Assembly: GCA_907163375.1 (NCBI GenBank)
Contig: CAJQUW010015417.1
Span: forward strand, 27,313 to 91,312
DNA from: Prostheceraeus crozeri
Lineage: Eukaryota; Platyhelminthes; Polycladida; Euryleptidae
Length of the DNA stretch: 64,000 bases
Direction: 5' to 3'
Positions 1 through 13,004 of the stretch are shown here, piece after piece. The position numbers and the translations under genes were made by a program. The notes beneath the pieces are model-generated. The model was not told the origin of the DNA. It saw only the letters and a program-made list of their open reading frames with translations, and searched no databases. The first letter of the stretch is position 1; every line of letters starts with the position of its first letter.

Positions 1-796
1 TCCAGTTTTTGATATTTCCTCCTTATTCCTCTTATTACATAGGGGCCTGCCTGATGCAGGTTGAGCAGCCAAAAATTTGGTTATTTCATATAGGCTTAGC
101 TCTAACTTAGCTTAATGATAATAGAATAACTTGAATCAATTATTCTTCGATTATAAAACGGAATGTTACTTCAATGGAATTATTTCTTTGTTGTTTATCA
201 AAAAAATTCTTGATGGCATTTGAAATCGCTTTCGCAGTCTCTTAGTCATTTATTTTTTCTTTGATAATTCATTTGTTTGTGTCTTTTCTTTTGTTTGAAT
301 TGAAGTACATGTTGCATTGTTGCATGGTACTTGGAATAATGGCAATTATAATCTTAGGCATTCCCATCAGCATCAAACAGGAGGAATTGACATTGACATT
401 CTTCAGCAAACTAAGATAGGCTACCTAGTATAGTCCATGTATTGATATATGGCCTACCGTACGATACTGAACGAAACAGTCGGTTCAAAGAGTGAAAATT
501 GGATGCGAGAGAAACTAAATTTGTTTGATTTAGCATGTTGAATTAATTGTGGAATAATTTTCAAACATTTCTCCTATTCATCTACCACTGTATTCACTGT
601 TTAAAAATTTCCACAGCAAACAAATTTCCTTCCGATTTTCCGCAGAGAATGGAAACACTGTTCCTGATTGTCTTGCATAGCCAAGCATCCAGAGCCCGAC
701 GAAGAGGAATTGTATGGTGCATAAATATTGCATATTTTGAGAATATTGAATAAGAGACATAAAATTAACAACAAGCATGAATGAATTCGTCCTCAC
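1..796. other. Unassigned AT-rich DNA
   Basis: No gene, RNA or repeat is recognised here. Short open frames exist on both strands but none has family motifs. The segment lies just downstream, on the minus strand, of the candidate neuropeptide exon at 797-871, so it may be intron of that gene. Confidence 0.4.
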
Positions 797-871
797 CTGA
801 CGACCTTTTTCCAAACCGAATATAACTGGCTCGTTTTTTATCTGAAGCATCTGTATCTGCATCTACCGCAC
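797..871 (-). CDS. RFamide neuropeptide precursor exon (predicted ASYIRFamide)
   Basis: This looks like an internal coding exon of an FMRFamide-like neuropeptide precursor. On the minus strand a pyrimidine-rich tract ending CATCATCTTACAG precedes it, and the donor reads CAG|GTGAGG. The 75-nt exon is open in one frame with phase-1 junctions on both sides. It encodes an acidic spacer (DADTDASD) followed by KKR-ASYIRFG-KR-SS. In such precursors KR pairs are prohormone convertase sites and the Gly after RF becomes the C-terminal amide, giving ASYIRFamide. A spacer rich in Asp before the basic site is also typical. Symmetrical 1-1 exons carrying one peptide each would allow exon duplication, but I found no second RFG-basic exon in this window. 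The rest of the gene is not identified; a phase-1 signal-peptide exon on the same strand at 30546-30618 is a possible partner. YIRFamide endings are known from flatworms. The reading is from motif and splice signals only. Confidence 0.62.
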
Positions 872-3800
872 CTGTAAGATGATGTGAAAATGATATGGAC
901 ACGAGAAAGGTCTGAGATATGCAGTTCTATAAAATTTTACAAATAAAGCTTCATTGGGTCATTCCGCGCGCCACATTTTCACCATTATTGTCTAAGGAAA
1001 TTCAGGAGTCGCGTCATAAAACTCCTTCCATGTCCTATGCATGTGGCACAAACCTCATTCAGATCACACATCTCTCCATGATATTATTTGATTTTTTTCA
1101 ACTTCAAAGGAATGTTCCTGAATTACTGCGTAGAAAATTGTATTCAAAATAAATCGGTACTTTTTTTCTTTTCCCCTCACATTTCTTTTGTTGACACCCG
1201 AAAGTGTTGCTTCGTCAATGATCTTCTCTTGCTCCTACAGGCAGTCTCACTAACGTCGCATAGCGTTCAGTGAGTAAAACTCCTCTAATGACTTTTTGAA
1301 CATTTACAGCCTCAGAATTAGAAAACTGCTCGTCATTTGTCTGTAGACAACAATCACACGAAGTTCATGATCACAGCTGTACCTTGTATTCTAACTGAGT
1401 ATCCAAGGGACCAATCCTTCATCTCAGGGCTCGAGTAAGACTTTTCAGTGGTGTTGTACTGTCACTCAGTGACAGATGAAGTCTATTCTAAATCCAATGT
1501 GACTAAGTTTGATGAAATTTCATGAATTTGGAAAAGTTGAAAAATGTGGAGGGAAAGAACAGAAGTACCAATAAATCGTTTATCATTTTATCAAGTTGCT
1601 ACAATTTAGTTGCTACGAACCAATTGCTATAATTCGGCAGTATATGTAGTGAGTACCAAGATACTCGTATTTGTTTGCATAAGGCCTGTCCGATATCTGA
1701 TGTGTCACTTCCAGTTAATAATTCGCTTTGCACCCATCTCACGAGTTTCTCCTTTCCTCATGAAATCTTCAGTATCAACAATAGCATCCAATTAACTAAT
1801 TATGTCTGTACCGTTAATCATGATAGGTGTTATTGGCCATAATGCATAGTAATCCTACATGCATTTCATGCCATAGATGCACATACATACAGCACACCAT
1901 CTTGGTATGTGCTGATCCCTTATTGCCAGCATATGAATGAACGAGGCCTAAATATTTATTGTCAAAAACACCTATTGAATCAATTTATTGATATGAGTAA
2001 AATTTGCATTTTGCATCAAATAAAGCTTCGTCATCGCCATTGCGGTCTATTGCAGGTTTGACGATGTATATGCTTCAATATATTGTGATGCGCATTTCAC
2101 AAATCTATTAACTCGTGCTTGCTTGTTAGAAATCAGCATAAACAGAAGCACGTAGCAAGACAGAATATTCTGTCAAAATATTCTCTTCATTTTATTGTCA
2201 GGATTCCGGCGAGACCAGTAAAGAAGTCGAAGCATTAAGTCTCCGGTCGATCATGAAAGACTAGCTGCATTGCCATAGCATTGTGACCTCCGTTATGATA
2301 CCTCACACTTTTTCTCTTTCTCTGCCGAGTTCGATGACTGATATGACAAAATGCTCTGAAAATCTCCTCATGCGCGATTATTTAATATGCTCACATGGCT
2401 TCATGTTGAAAATCAATTTTTGATTGATAATTAAAGCCCTCGAATAATGTATCTGACAGGCTTGCATGCTACGATTTGAATACATGACAATCGATTGAAA
2501 TTTGACAATCCAGATAGACAACTTGGCACCTGAGTTTCAGTGTCGCTTACCCGGAGTCGGAGATCTATCAAAATATGTGACTCAACGACAGGGGCGTAGC
2601 GTGTTTAGAATTCACAGTATTCAGTGGATACCTGTTTATTCTTTGCTTAAAGTCAAAAATGGATTCTCTCGGTCTTTATTGCTATTCATGGTTGCAATCA
2701 AAGGAAATTCTCATTATTTAACCAATAACTTCTACATAGAATTCTGTTTGATTTCAAAGTAACATTCATGATAAGCTCACAACGACATCAGTCAACGTCA
2801 ATTTTTATTTCGCGTGCTGTGTTGGATGTCTGCTCCGAACTTTACAACAGCAACACGCATAAAATATGCGCCTATCGCAAAATCTCCGTTAATCGAGCCT
2901 TTGCAGACAGACACTTGGGCTACATTGTAGGCTATATTATCAGGTTCTACTCTCCAAGTAAAGTCCACTTTCTCTCTTGACCACATGAATAACATTGCTG
3001 GGATATCGAGATTGTGGGTAACTAGGCAACAATTTTTATTTCCATCATAATCATTTAATCACATGCAGCTATACAGAGATAAATGCAGAAGCACAGAGGA
3101 TGCTTTATCATATCCACTATTCAACCAAAGAATTTGAATGGTTCTGTTGAAATAGGATATCCTTGGGCAATAGGAAAAACGGGAATGTTGAAATAGGATT
3201 TTCAGATGTTTTCATATAAACAAAAATGTTTTGCTGTGAATTGCCCACGAGTATACATAGATGAAGTGTTTGTGCAGGTCAATACCAGCAGTTCTTAAAT
3301 ATCTGATTCAAAAAGGTATCGTATGTCACTGCTCAGCGAGGAAGTGGTGATCCCAACGTACAATTACATTGTCTTATCGTGCACCAATTAATGTTAGAAG
3401 ATAAACTGTAGGTCATGATCTACATTTTTGCTGAATTGACTCACACCAAACAAATCTGCAATACAAATCAAGAAGATTGAAGAAAAATGTGATCGCACGT
3501 CTCTGAGTTGGTGACATGCTATTGAACATCTGATAGATTTCACATTGCAAAGCAACGACAACTTTAGTTCTTCATTTTCGAAAATACACAACACACCAGC
3601 ATTGCGTTCAAGAAGACATACGCAACAGCAACAATTCACATGTAATGGCACAATGCACAATCGGTGGACACTCCGTTTATCACATTCACTTAACAACGGC
3701 ATATTGTAACATATACACTTTGTGACATTTGTCACGCAGCCCTTCTTAGTTGTCAATTAGCACCCTTCCCTCGAGAGAAGGTACTACTTGACAAAGTAGC

Positions 3801-6800
3801 AAGTTTTGTAAATGTTTTGTAATTTGTTTAGGAAATGTTTTGTTAATTCGGACAGTTTCACAGATCTATCTGAAAAAGATCTATATGAACCAAAAAATGT
3901 TTGAAAGATTGACTGCTTTCCTCGTCATCTCTAGGCAGTCCGAAAACGGTTTCATCTAAATAGCTGTGAACATGGTATCTCAATTGCTTTTAGATACAGC
4001 GACGCACCACTTCCGAGATCCGAAGCATTCCAATTAGACCTCAAACGGCCACATTCTCGATGAATCCGTCTCAAAATAACGCGATGATTCAAGTCTGTGT
4101 AATGTGCGAATCTGTATATAAACGCTGTGGATATAGTTTAGATGTAGACCAATATAATGATATGGATGCTTTATTATGGACTGCGTATTATCATGTCAGA
4201 CTCATAATAAGTTTCAATATTTGATAAATCATGCTACGTGAGGTCTTAGTGTATTGAAGGTATTACATGCGCACAGTATCTCTGCTAATGTTGGAAGTAA
4301 TGCACAAAACAATGTTCTAAGAGGGATAAACCAAACGACTTTTGATGAACACGTTTCTGATGAAATGCAGATGCCTTGCCTGTTGCACTTAACCGATATA
4401 TGCACTACGAACAATTAAATTCATGAATAAGATATTCTAAGTCACATATTCAAACTTTGAGTGCTCCATTTTGCAGTAGACATCTGCACAAACTAATGGC
4501 AGTGGCTGCTACACCACCTAAGCACGTACAATATTGTTCTCACTTCTATTACCACGACTCATACATCATGGTGCAAGCGACAGAGACATCAATATAACAA
4601 GAGATATGCATCAGAATATCGACTCGTTTATCTTTCTACCTTCGCTTTACTTAATCTTGCCTTGTCTTTTTTGCGAATTTTGGTGATTTATTTGACGAAG
4701 CCAGTTTGCTGCTAGCTAGAAGCGAAACCACTTAATGTAGATATTTTCTAACACTTATTCATTTGCAAAGCAATCAGTATACCCGGCTATGCCGGTGCAA
4801 CAATCATAAGTAAGTTTCAAAAATGTGAGGAACGTGCAAATGATCTCAGTTAACATATGAAATTTTTTCAAACTCAAAAATTAAAACAATTTTAAACAAA
4901 GTACACTTCTTTTGGTAATTCTTTTTCCTTCTCCAATGGCTTTCCGTCATTTTTTTCTAGGTAGCTGTGGTGAAGATAAATGAACGGCAACCAAACACTA
5001 CCAACATGATGCAAGAAATGAAACTGCCCTTGATGCAGCTTTATGTCCTAATCCCAATTCTGAAGTGATCCCGATGCTAAGTGACAACACATTGATGATA
5101 GCAAAGGGAAGAAGCTATTGATTGTTTCATTTTACATGCATCAAATTTGAGAATGGAGAAAATCAAAAAACTGAAGCACGAAACTCATGAATAATTCACA
5201 TGCTCATAGGCATTTTCATCAGGATTCGAATACAATTTAGCTGAGTCAATACGACACTGCTTCATTCTGCAGCATGGCAATATTATTGAACTGCGCCTCT
5301 CTCAGTACACATTAGAATGTTCTGTCATGGATTTCAAATTGTGTTATAACTATTGAGAAATTATATTCCATGAACGTTTAGTAATTATTTAAAAAAAATC
5401 AGGTTGTAATTCATATCAACTACCTTGTCACTAAGTGATGTGCCTCAGGAGTTAAAATCGATGCAAACCCCATTATTAATTGATAAAACTTCTTGTAATT
5501 AATCTTCTATCTATTTGCATACTTCACAAGTTGTTTTTGAAGTGTGGACCAAGATGTTCCGAACGTCCAGACACTTGGGTGTTCTTCATTAATTTTTCTA
5601 TCCGGAAGGGAGTTCAAAAAACTTGTGCAGGTTGATGTTGTTGAACAAAGTGATATGGTGTTGGGTTTTCCGACATCCGAGCTGGATTTCCAATTTGTAG
5701 TGTGCACTGAACATGAAAGCCTGAAAATTACTGCATTACAATTAATCAAGATTTCTCAAAAATTGCATAACTATGTTTTTCTTTTACACATGTTCCGATG
5801 CCCACATGAATATTGGTGCATTGCTCCCCTCATCTTCATGTTTTTAAAAGGCGTCTCACTTATCGACCCGCTTACTGATTCTTCTGGTGGATTATTGACC
5901 ATTCAGTCTTTTTCCGAATCAACAATGAACGAAATTATTTTGCATTATATAAGTTGCTGTCTGTTTTTACGACTAGGCAGTGATAATAGGTAAATAATGC
6001 AGGGTCTGGGCTGTTAATAATTGAGATTATTCTTATGATATGAACAATTGTCGACTATCTGCTGTGACAAATATATCGTATTTCTTCGAATTGATGTAGC
6101 GGCTGTACATGTGACGATGTGTTTTATCTTACATCGTTTTGGAATGTGGCATGTGAAAAGTACAAAAATCTCAAATGCACGCATGAGACTAAGTACTGTA
6201 TATTCATATTTTGACTCATTGAATATTTAAGAAGTATGGAGAAGAGTGAAGGAGGATGATGCACACTGGTGCACTTTTTTAGAATAAAATGTCTTATTAG
6301 CCTAAAATTTATTTCAGTCACAACTAGAGGAATATATATGACCGAATTTCGAAGAACGGATTCCGCTACCGATGCTTTGAAGGATTTGCTAAGGTAGCCT
6401 TCTAGCGCATCAGATTTCGTGATAAATTAGTGTCTAGACCTATATTGTGACTGCTATCCCTGTTTTTTTAATTACGTAAGTTTTGACAGGGTATTGGTCT
6501 TGCTAACTATTTACCGAACCGACTTTTTGCGGCTCAGTATTTCAACATAGGAAGATGTGCGAACCTCAGCACAAGGATTAAATTACTAGCCCGTCCTCAG
6601 GTGATTGAAACTTGATTGCGGTACCGGTAACTAATTTCAAAGATCTCTTGCACTGAATCGGACACTCTTTTGTTGTCAAACCATTTTCTTTCTTTCTATC
6701 AGGTCATTTTGTATGCGGTTCTTCCAAAAGACTGCAGTGCTCAGTTTCATTTAAATGACCGAGGCAATTATGTAATAAAGATAAAAAATGACATTCCATA

Positions 6801-8109
6801 ATTTGCCGATAACATTCGTATAATATTATTGTAATATATTCAATTCACTGCAACATTGGCGGTGAATCAAAAGCATAATAGTAACATAGAAAAGTCTTTC
6901 ATACAGGTCTGCGTTCAAGTACTTCGAATTTATAAGTCATACAACTAAAGACGAAGTCCATCCTCGGTTTTGAAAAATCGTCATTGACATAAAGAAGAAA
7001 AGAAAGATATGTGGTATAGATTGCTTGTACAATTTTGTCACCAAGAATCTGCCACTATCATACTCGAAGATAATTGATTTCACTATCAAGAAGCTAAAGA
7101 CAGTGATCACATCTTACCGAAGTTGCTAACTCCAACTTGGAGAGAGTTGCGAATGTGAAGGCTGTTCCAACCCCAACTTACCAGCATGACTTCGTGCCCT
7201 GGGTCAGACAGGGATCAGCAAAATAAATAGCGGCACTTGCAATGCATACACTTCAACCAAATCTTATCTGCTTTCAGCATAATTTTCCCTAAATCGAGAG
7301 ATGCGATTTCCTTTACGAATGCACACAAAATCTGATCTCACAGCATTTTGCATAGCAGATCCCTGAAAAGACCGTTCGCGCCACAGAGATAAATTACTTG
7401 TCTGCGTTGCTTGGTCTACAGTTGAGATTTTAACGCTGATGGTCATGTTTAGAACTAGTCTCGAGGGGCAAAAGATCAATTTTCCATTGAACGCAATGCA
7501 AATTCAAGCCCAACCATTGACATCACATTGAACGTACACAATTAGTAAATTTATATCGTGAGGAGTCGATGGGAACTTACATAGCTCGGGAATGCCATTT
7601 TTCTGATTATTTACCACCAAGTTCAAAGAGGAATTTCTTGATTTCAACTGCTATCGATATAACTTTTATTAAGCCCACTATTTTATTTAATTTCTTCGAA
7701 TCACAATTGACACAACCTAGTAAATGTACATGTTCGCAGAACATACGGATGAAATATTATAAAATATATATTTAAGAACAAAATTCTACCCACACTGCTA
7801 ATGACAAAAAAAGTGTATCAGAGTTTCGTTGTAATTGCTAATAATAGTCAATGGTAGGCTAAGTGATGAGTTCAAACCTTACAGTAAATCATGACAAGAG
7901 GGCCACCAGACTAATGTGGCTTATGTATAGACTACTGCTTCTAAATATGGGGGTTGCTAGTTTATGGAAATATCTGGAGCTTCTTCTAGCGGTAAAGATT
8001 TTTTTTCTGCTGCGGTCGCAACAATACCAGAAAGGTGGGAAATATATCAATACATACCATTCTAAGTAATTAATTTAATAAGATGTAATTCTAAGTAATT
8101 ATTCTAAGT
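872..8109. other. Long unassigned non-coding stretch
   Basis: About 7.2 kb without any recognised gene, tRNA, snRNA or transposon protein. The longest open frame (5544-5993, plus) has no recognisable domain and codon-like structure is weak. A possible 29-nt plus-strand exon with strong splice consensus lies at 1242-1270. The rest is AT-rich, with no long inverted or tandem repeats that I could see. Confidence 0.4.
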
Positions 8110-8283
8110 TATGTTCCTCTAACTATGGTAAATCACAACATTAAGACTGACGGCAAATATTTTCTTTATTAACAATTCACAATGCGATTTATATATCGAA
8201 CGAGAACATAACTTAAAATCAGATCAATTTATCAAAAGTCAGCAGACTGTCAAGGTGCATTGATTTAATGCCAGGACATCACA
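8110..8283 (-). repeat. 3' LTR of the gypsy element
   Basis: A direct copy of 15140-15315. On the minus strand it begins TGTGATGTCCTGGC and ends near ACATAAC. The left boundary is set by where similarity to the other LTR stops and is good to a few bases. I could not define a clean target-site duplication. Confidence 0.8.
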
Positions 8284-9989
8284 CTCGCCCACTTTTTTAA
8301 GGTTGATATCGATTTACCGGTCTTGGGCTTCTTGATGACCTTCTCACCACATGCGTTAGCGTTGGCGAACTCACAGCATCAACATTGGGGGATGATATTT
8401 CTGGTTCCACTTCTGTATCAGTTCGTGGAGTTGTAGATGGTTCATCATGCTGCTCATTGTCATCTGCTCTGATTTTCACATGGTATATTGACCGACGCCA
8501 TTCTTTGCCACCTTCATCCACTCCTCGAATTGATGGAGAATCGACAGAATCAGCGAGGCCTTTCATCCAAATGTCATTGTCATTCGTGAAGCTTCTATAC
8601 CAAACAAGTTGAGTAGGTTGATTCCAAGAGTCTGATGTTGAATGTGAATTAGTGATGGGAGTCCACAATTTCCTTCCAAATAACTTCATATCCGCATTTG
8701 AACCAGAATTAAGCGCCAACAGAAGATTGTCAATTCTTCTCTCAATGTTGTTAATATATTTCAATGTTCTCTCTCGTTCTTTAAACGATCGCACAGCTCG
8801 TTCGGCAATACCATTAGACCATGTGCTATAAGGTGAGAACATGTGCTTTACTCCTTACTGCTTCAACCAATCGGAGAATTTGAAAGAGGAAAATTGTGTT
8901 CCATTATCCGAAACTAGTAATCTCGGAACTTCAAACCTTGCAAAAAATGTCCTTACCATTTTTATAGTCTCGTCACTTGTGGTAGATTTCGTGAAATCAC
9001 AATTAATCCAACCAGTTGCGGAATCCCCCATTATCAGAATCATATAAGCATCAATAGGTCCCAAATAATCGATATGAATGCGATCTCCGAAACTATTAGT
9101 CTTCGGCCAGCTTTCAAATTGCAAAGGTTTAGCAGATGTCTTCTTCGATTGACAAATATCACGTGCAAGAACACAGCGTTCGCATTCTTTGTTTATATCA
9201 GGCCAGTATATAGTATTCTTCGCGTAGGATTTCATTTGAACCATACCAGGATGACCATTATGAAGTAATTGCAAGGCTCGCTTCCGTAAGGTTTCAGGAA
9301 TAACAGGTTGTGATCCATAGAATAGAACATCGTGAGAAATAGAGAGTCTGTCACACACTTGAACATAAAGGCCGCGCTTAATCTTCTTCCCAGTAGAAAT
9401 ATGTTCCATTATATTCATTATCTCTTCAGATGCCTTGCTATGGTTGCGTATTTCATCCATCTCCAGTGGAGTATTATCTATGAGAGCAATATACTCAAAA
9501 TCTTTATCTCTTGTAATACCAACTTCATTGGGTGATCGTGTCAAGCCATCCGCCATTGGAATTTCCTTTGACCTCTTACCACTTTTGAATATCGATAGGG
9601 CATCAGAGACATTGACCATCTATGGACTCTAGCAGATGCAATCTTTGATAATTCCGTATCGGGATCCAATAGCTTCTGTAAAGGCTGATGATCTGTTTGC
9701 CATGTAAAATGTCGACCTTTCAAATATAGCGAAAATTTCTCAATTACAGTCCAGTGGAATGTCATGGCTTCTTTCTCCAAAGTAGAATATTTCTTTTGTG
9801 TGTCAGATAATTTCTTGGATGCATAAGCGATAGGTTTGTTCTTTTGAGAAGGTACAGCACCTAAACCAATTGATGAAGCATCGGTGGTAAGAATTACTGG
9901 TAATTCAGGATCATAAGAAGTCAATACTGGGGCATTGCATAATGTATCCTTTACCATTCTCCATTTCTCTCTAACATCATTTGAACAGG

Positions 9990-10397
9990 ATGAATAATGT
10001 CTTTATTTCTGCTCTACCTGAAAAGAAAGTTGGTTCTGTTGCTGAGAAGCATCAGCATGATATCTCAGAAGTTTACCGTCTTGTTGATCACCTCAATATA
10101 CCAAACTTCGGAATTGCTCATTGTAGTCGTGTCGGTAAGGCTGGGCGAAATGGCAACGGACTTCTCAAAATTACTTGCAAAGACTCCTGGATGAAGAGGG
10201 AGATATTGCACAAGTCACGTCAACTGAAACATTCAGAATTCAGTGATATCTTTGTGAAATCTGACCTCACTCCTTTTCAACAAATGAAAGATTGGCAATT
10301 GAGGAACGAAATGCGAACTCGTCGTTCTGCAGGTGAAGATGTGTTGTACCAAGGAAAAATTCGCAATAGAAATGACATGTTGAATTTTCATCACTGA
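9990..10397 (+). pseudogene. LINE ORF1 C-terminal part
   Basis: Open for about 135 codons to a TGA at 10395. The fold expected is an RNA-binding RRM followed by a basic tail. The motif series VFISALPE, RVGK, LLKIT and SDLTPFQQ is typical of ORF1 proteins in CR1-like LINEs. The N-terminus is missing because the element is 5'-truncated, so the first Met is not a true start. ORF2 begins 35 bases downstream. Confidence 0.75.
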
Positions 10398-10432
10398 TTT
10401 TATCTGACAGTTACAGGAATCTCCCACTTTTC

Positions 10433-13004
10433 ATGACTGCAAATGTAAATCATGCTTTCTCAAAGATAGACGATATTCGAGCTACAATTTCCTCTAAGTG
10501 TTTAGACATCTTTGCCGCTACTGAATCGTGGTTTACCGAAAATCATTCTGACGACTTGGTATCAGTAAATAACTGTATTTTGCACCGTGATGACCGCTCT
10601 GATGGTCGCGTCGGTGGTGGTGTGGCTATTTGGGTGAGATCCAACCTCAAGTCTGTGCGCTTTACAATTACTAGTCCGACTCACGCCACGAATAGTGTTT
10701 GGCTGATTTTTTATCAACTGAAATTGTGTTTCATCTGCATCTACATCCCGCCGTCTTCAGTGATTCATTCATCAAATGATGTAATTTCCTTCATCTCCAG
10801 AAATCTTGACGATTTATTGATCCTGTATCCTGATTATGACCTACTGCTCACTGGTGACTTTAACAGACTCGATGTCTTTCATCTGAATGCTGTCTTTGAT
10901 TTGACAAATGTGGTCACAACTCCAACACGTGATGATGCCATCCTTGATCTTATACTTCTCTTTCAGCCGCTTATTCCTCAATGCTGTATTGATGTTGGCC
11001 CGCCTGTTTCATCCTCAGATCATCGCTCAATCCTATGCAGACCAAGCAACGTTCCAACTTCTCCAGCAAGCAAAACTTGTATAGTGCATTACTTACGTCA
11101 ATCAAATATTGACCATTTCTTGTTTCTCCTTGCACAAGTGAACTTCGTTCCTTTTTACGACATGAGTTTGACACTTGATGAAAAGTGCATTTTCTTTACT
11201 GAGGCAATTCAGGCATCATTTAAGCAATCTATACCATCAGCAAGTGTCGTCATGAGTTCATCTGATAAACCTTATATTACCCTTATTATCAAGCATCTAA
11301 TAAATTTGAGATGGGAGGCATATCGATGTAGAAATTATGCGTTGTACCATCACCTACGTCAAAAGGTGAAACAAATGCTGGTTTCCCAGAAACTGAAGTG
11401 GGCAAGAAAATGTCAACACAAATCAGCTCATAAGTGGTCAGTGGTTAATGAGCTAATTGGTACTAAATCCTCCAGACACTCTGCCTTGGACTCAATTATT
11501 CATCAATTTGACAATCCAGTAAAAGCTGCTGAGACCATCAACTTAATGTTTGCTGCTACTCAAACACATCGACCTACTCCTGTGTTTACTGATGGCCATG
11601 CTGAAGTTTTCTGGGCTCCGGTTATAACTGAGGAAAGTGTCTATTCCCAACTACTGAAAGTTAAACCTAACAAGGCTGCCGGTAACAATGGCATTCCTTC
11701 GTTGATTTACAGGATATCAGCTTTTATCATAGCCGCTCCTCTTGCTCACTTGATCAATTTGTCTATTCAGAAACGTCAGTTTCCTTCGTTATGGAAAGAG
11801 AGGATAATTTGTCCAATCCCAAAAAGCAATCCTCCCTCAAAAGAAAATCTGCGACCTATTTCTTTGCTGCCGATACCTTCAAAAATATGCGAAAATCTCA
11901 TCCTGCACTCCGATGACTTTATCGGTCGGTTTCGAGGAGCATTTGGACCTCTTCAGTTTGGTGGCCTTAAATTTTTCATCGACAAGTGCGGCGCTTATAT
12001 GTCTACATGATTCGATCACATCAGCTTTAGACCAGAGTCAAACGTTGGGTGTTGTAGTAATGTGATATCATTCGATCAACTGGGACACGACACGATCATT
12101 GCAGCTCTACAGGTCAACGATTTTCCTTCTGGGTTTGTTGATTGGGTTTGCAGCTACCTTCAAAACCGTAATCAGAGGGTAAAAATTTACAATAACTACA
12201 GCAACCTGCTCCCAGTCATGTCAGGCATTCCCCAAGGCTCAGTTCTTGGAGTATACCTCTTCAATCTAGTGCTTGGACTGCTGAAGCCTGTTTGTCCCTC
12301 CACCACAGTCGTCAAATTTGTTGATGATTGCACATTTGTGGTTCCAGTCGTCCGACGAACACCTGATCCGGTTTTTGACGAGCACAGCAATATGACGCAA
12401 TGGTCAAATTCGGTCGGTCTTTCGCTCAATTTCAGAAAGTACAAGATGATGTGGACATCAAGAGCTCAGCAATGTCCCGCCCCAGTAATTCCGGATCTAG
12501 CTTCTGTCAGCCAAATAAGAACTCTAGGTGTCATTTTTACTCAAGATCTGAAATGGGAGGAACACTTCAATTACATCATCAAGTGTGCATCTCGACGCTT
12601 GTATGCTTTGAGAGTATTGAGACCTGTACTGAATAGATCACAATTGGTGTCTGTCTATCAATGCTTGATCGGCTCCGCAATTGAGTACTGCTCACCACAT
12701 CGTCGGCATGCTTTCTATTGACTCACTGAGACTTCAAAAATTACAGGGCAGAGCCCACCAAATTATTTGCATTGAAGAATTTGATTGCAGTAACTTTCCT
12801 TGTTTGGACAAGCGTCGAACAGCCGCTGTCATCCGCTTACTAAACAACATCTCCGTCAATCCTCAGCATCCTCTGCACTCCATCTGCCCTCAAAAGTCTG
12901 CTCTTTCTGGAAGATTTCTTTTGCCAACCGCAAAAATCTCAAGAAGAAGAAATTCGTTCTTTCCAGCTACAATCATCAAGCTCAACAACATTACAACGGA
13001 CTGA
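10433..13004 (+). pseudogene. LINE ORF2 endonuclease-reverse transcriptase, frameshifted
   Basis: ORF2 of the LINE. 10433-12010 covers the endonuclease and the start of the reverse transcriptase. The next part (12062-12721) carries FDQLGHDTI, GIPQGS and FVDDCTF and is in the same frame, but the segment between reads correctly only in another frame, indicating a pair of compensating shifts. A further shift near 12700 moves the C-terminal part into a third frame ending at 13004. The function was target nicking and reverse transcription of the element's own RNA. Confidence 0.85.

Noticed and set aside
3394-3756. 120-codon Cys-rich minus-strand frame
   Set aside because: Cysteines cluster in a low-complexity run; no domain pattern and AT-rich surroundings suggest chance.
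5544-5993. 149-codon plus-strand open frame
   Set aside because: No recognisable motif, no splice signals at sensible places, and overlapping open frames on the other strand.
6495-6530. KSRFGK on the minus strand, an apparent second RFamide
   Set aside because: It is followed by a stop right after the Lys, lacks an upstream basic site and has no splice signals.
7250-7275. QIRFG on the minus strand
   Set aside because: Bounded by stops on both sides; no processing site.
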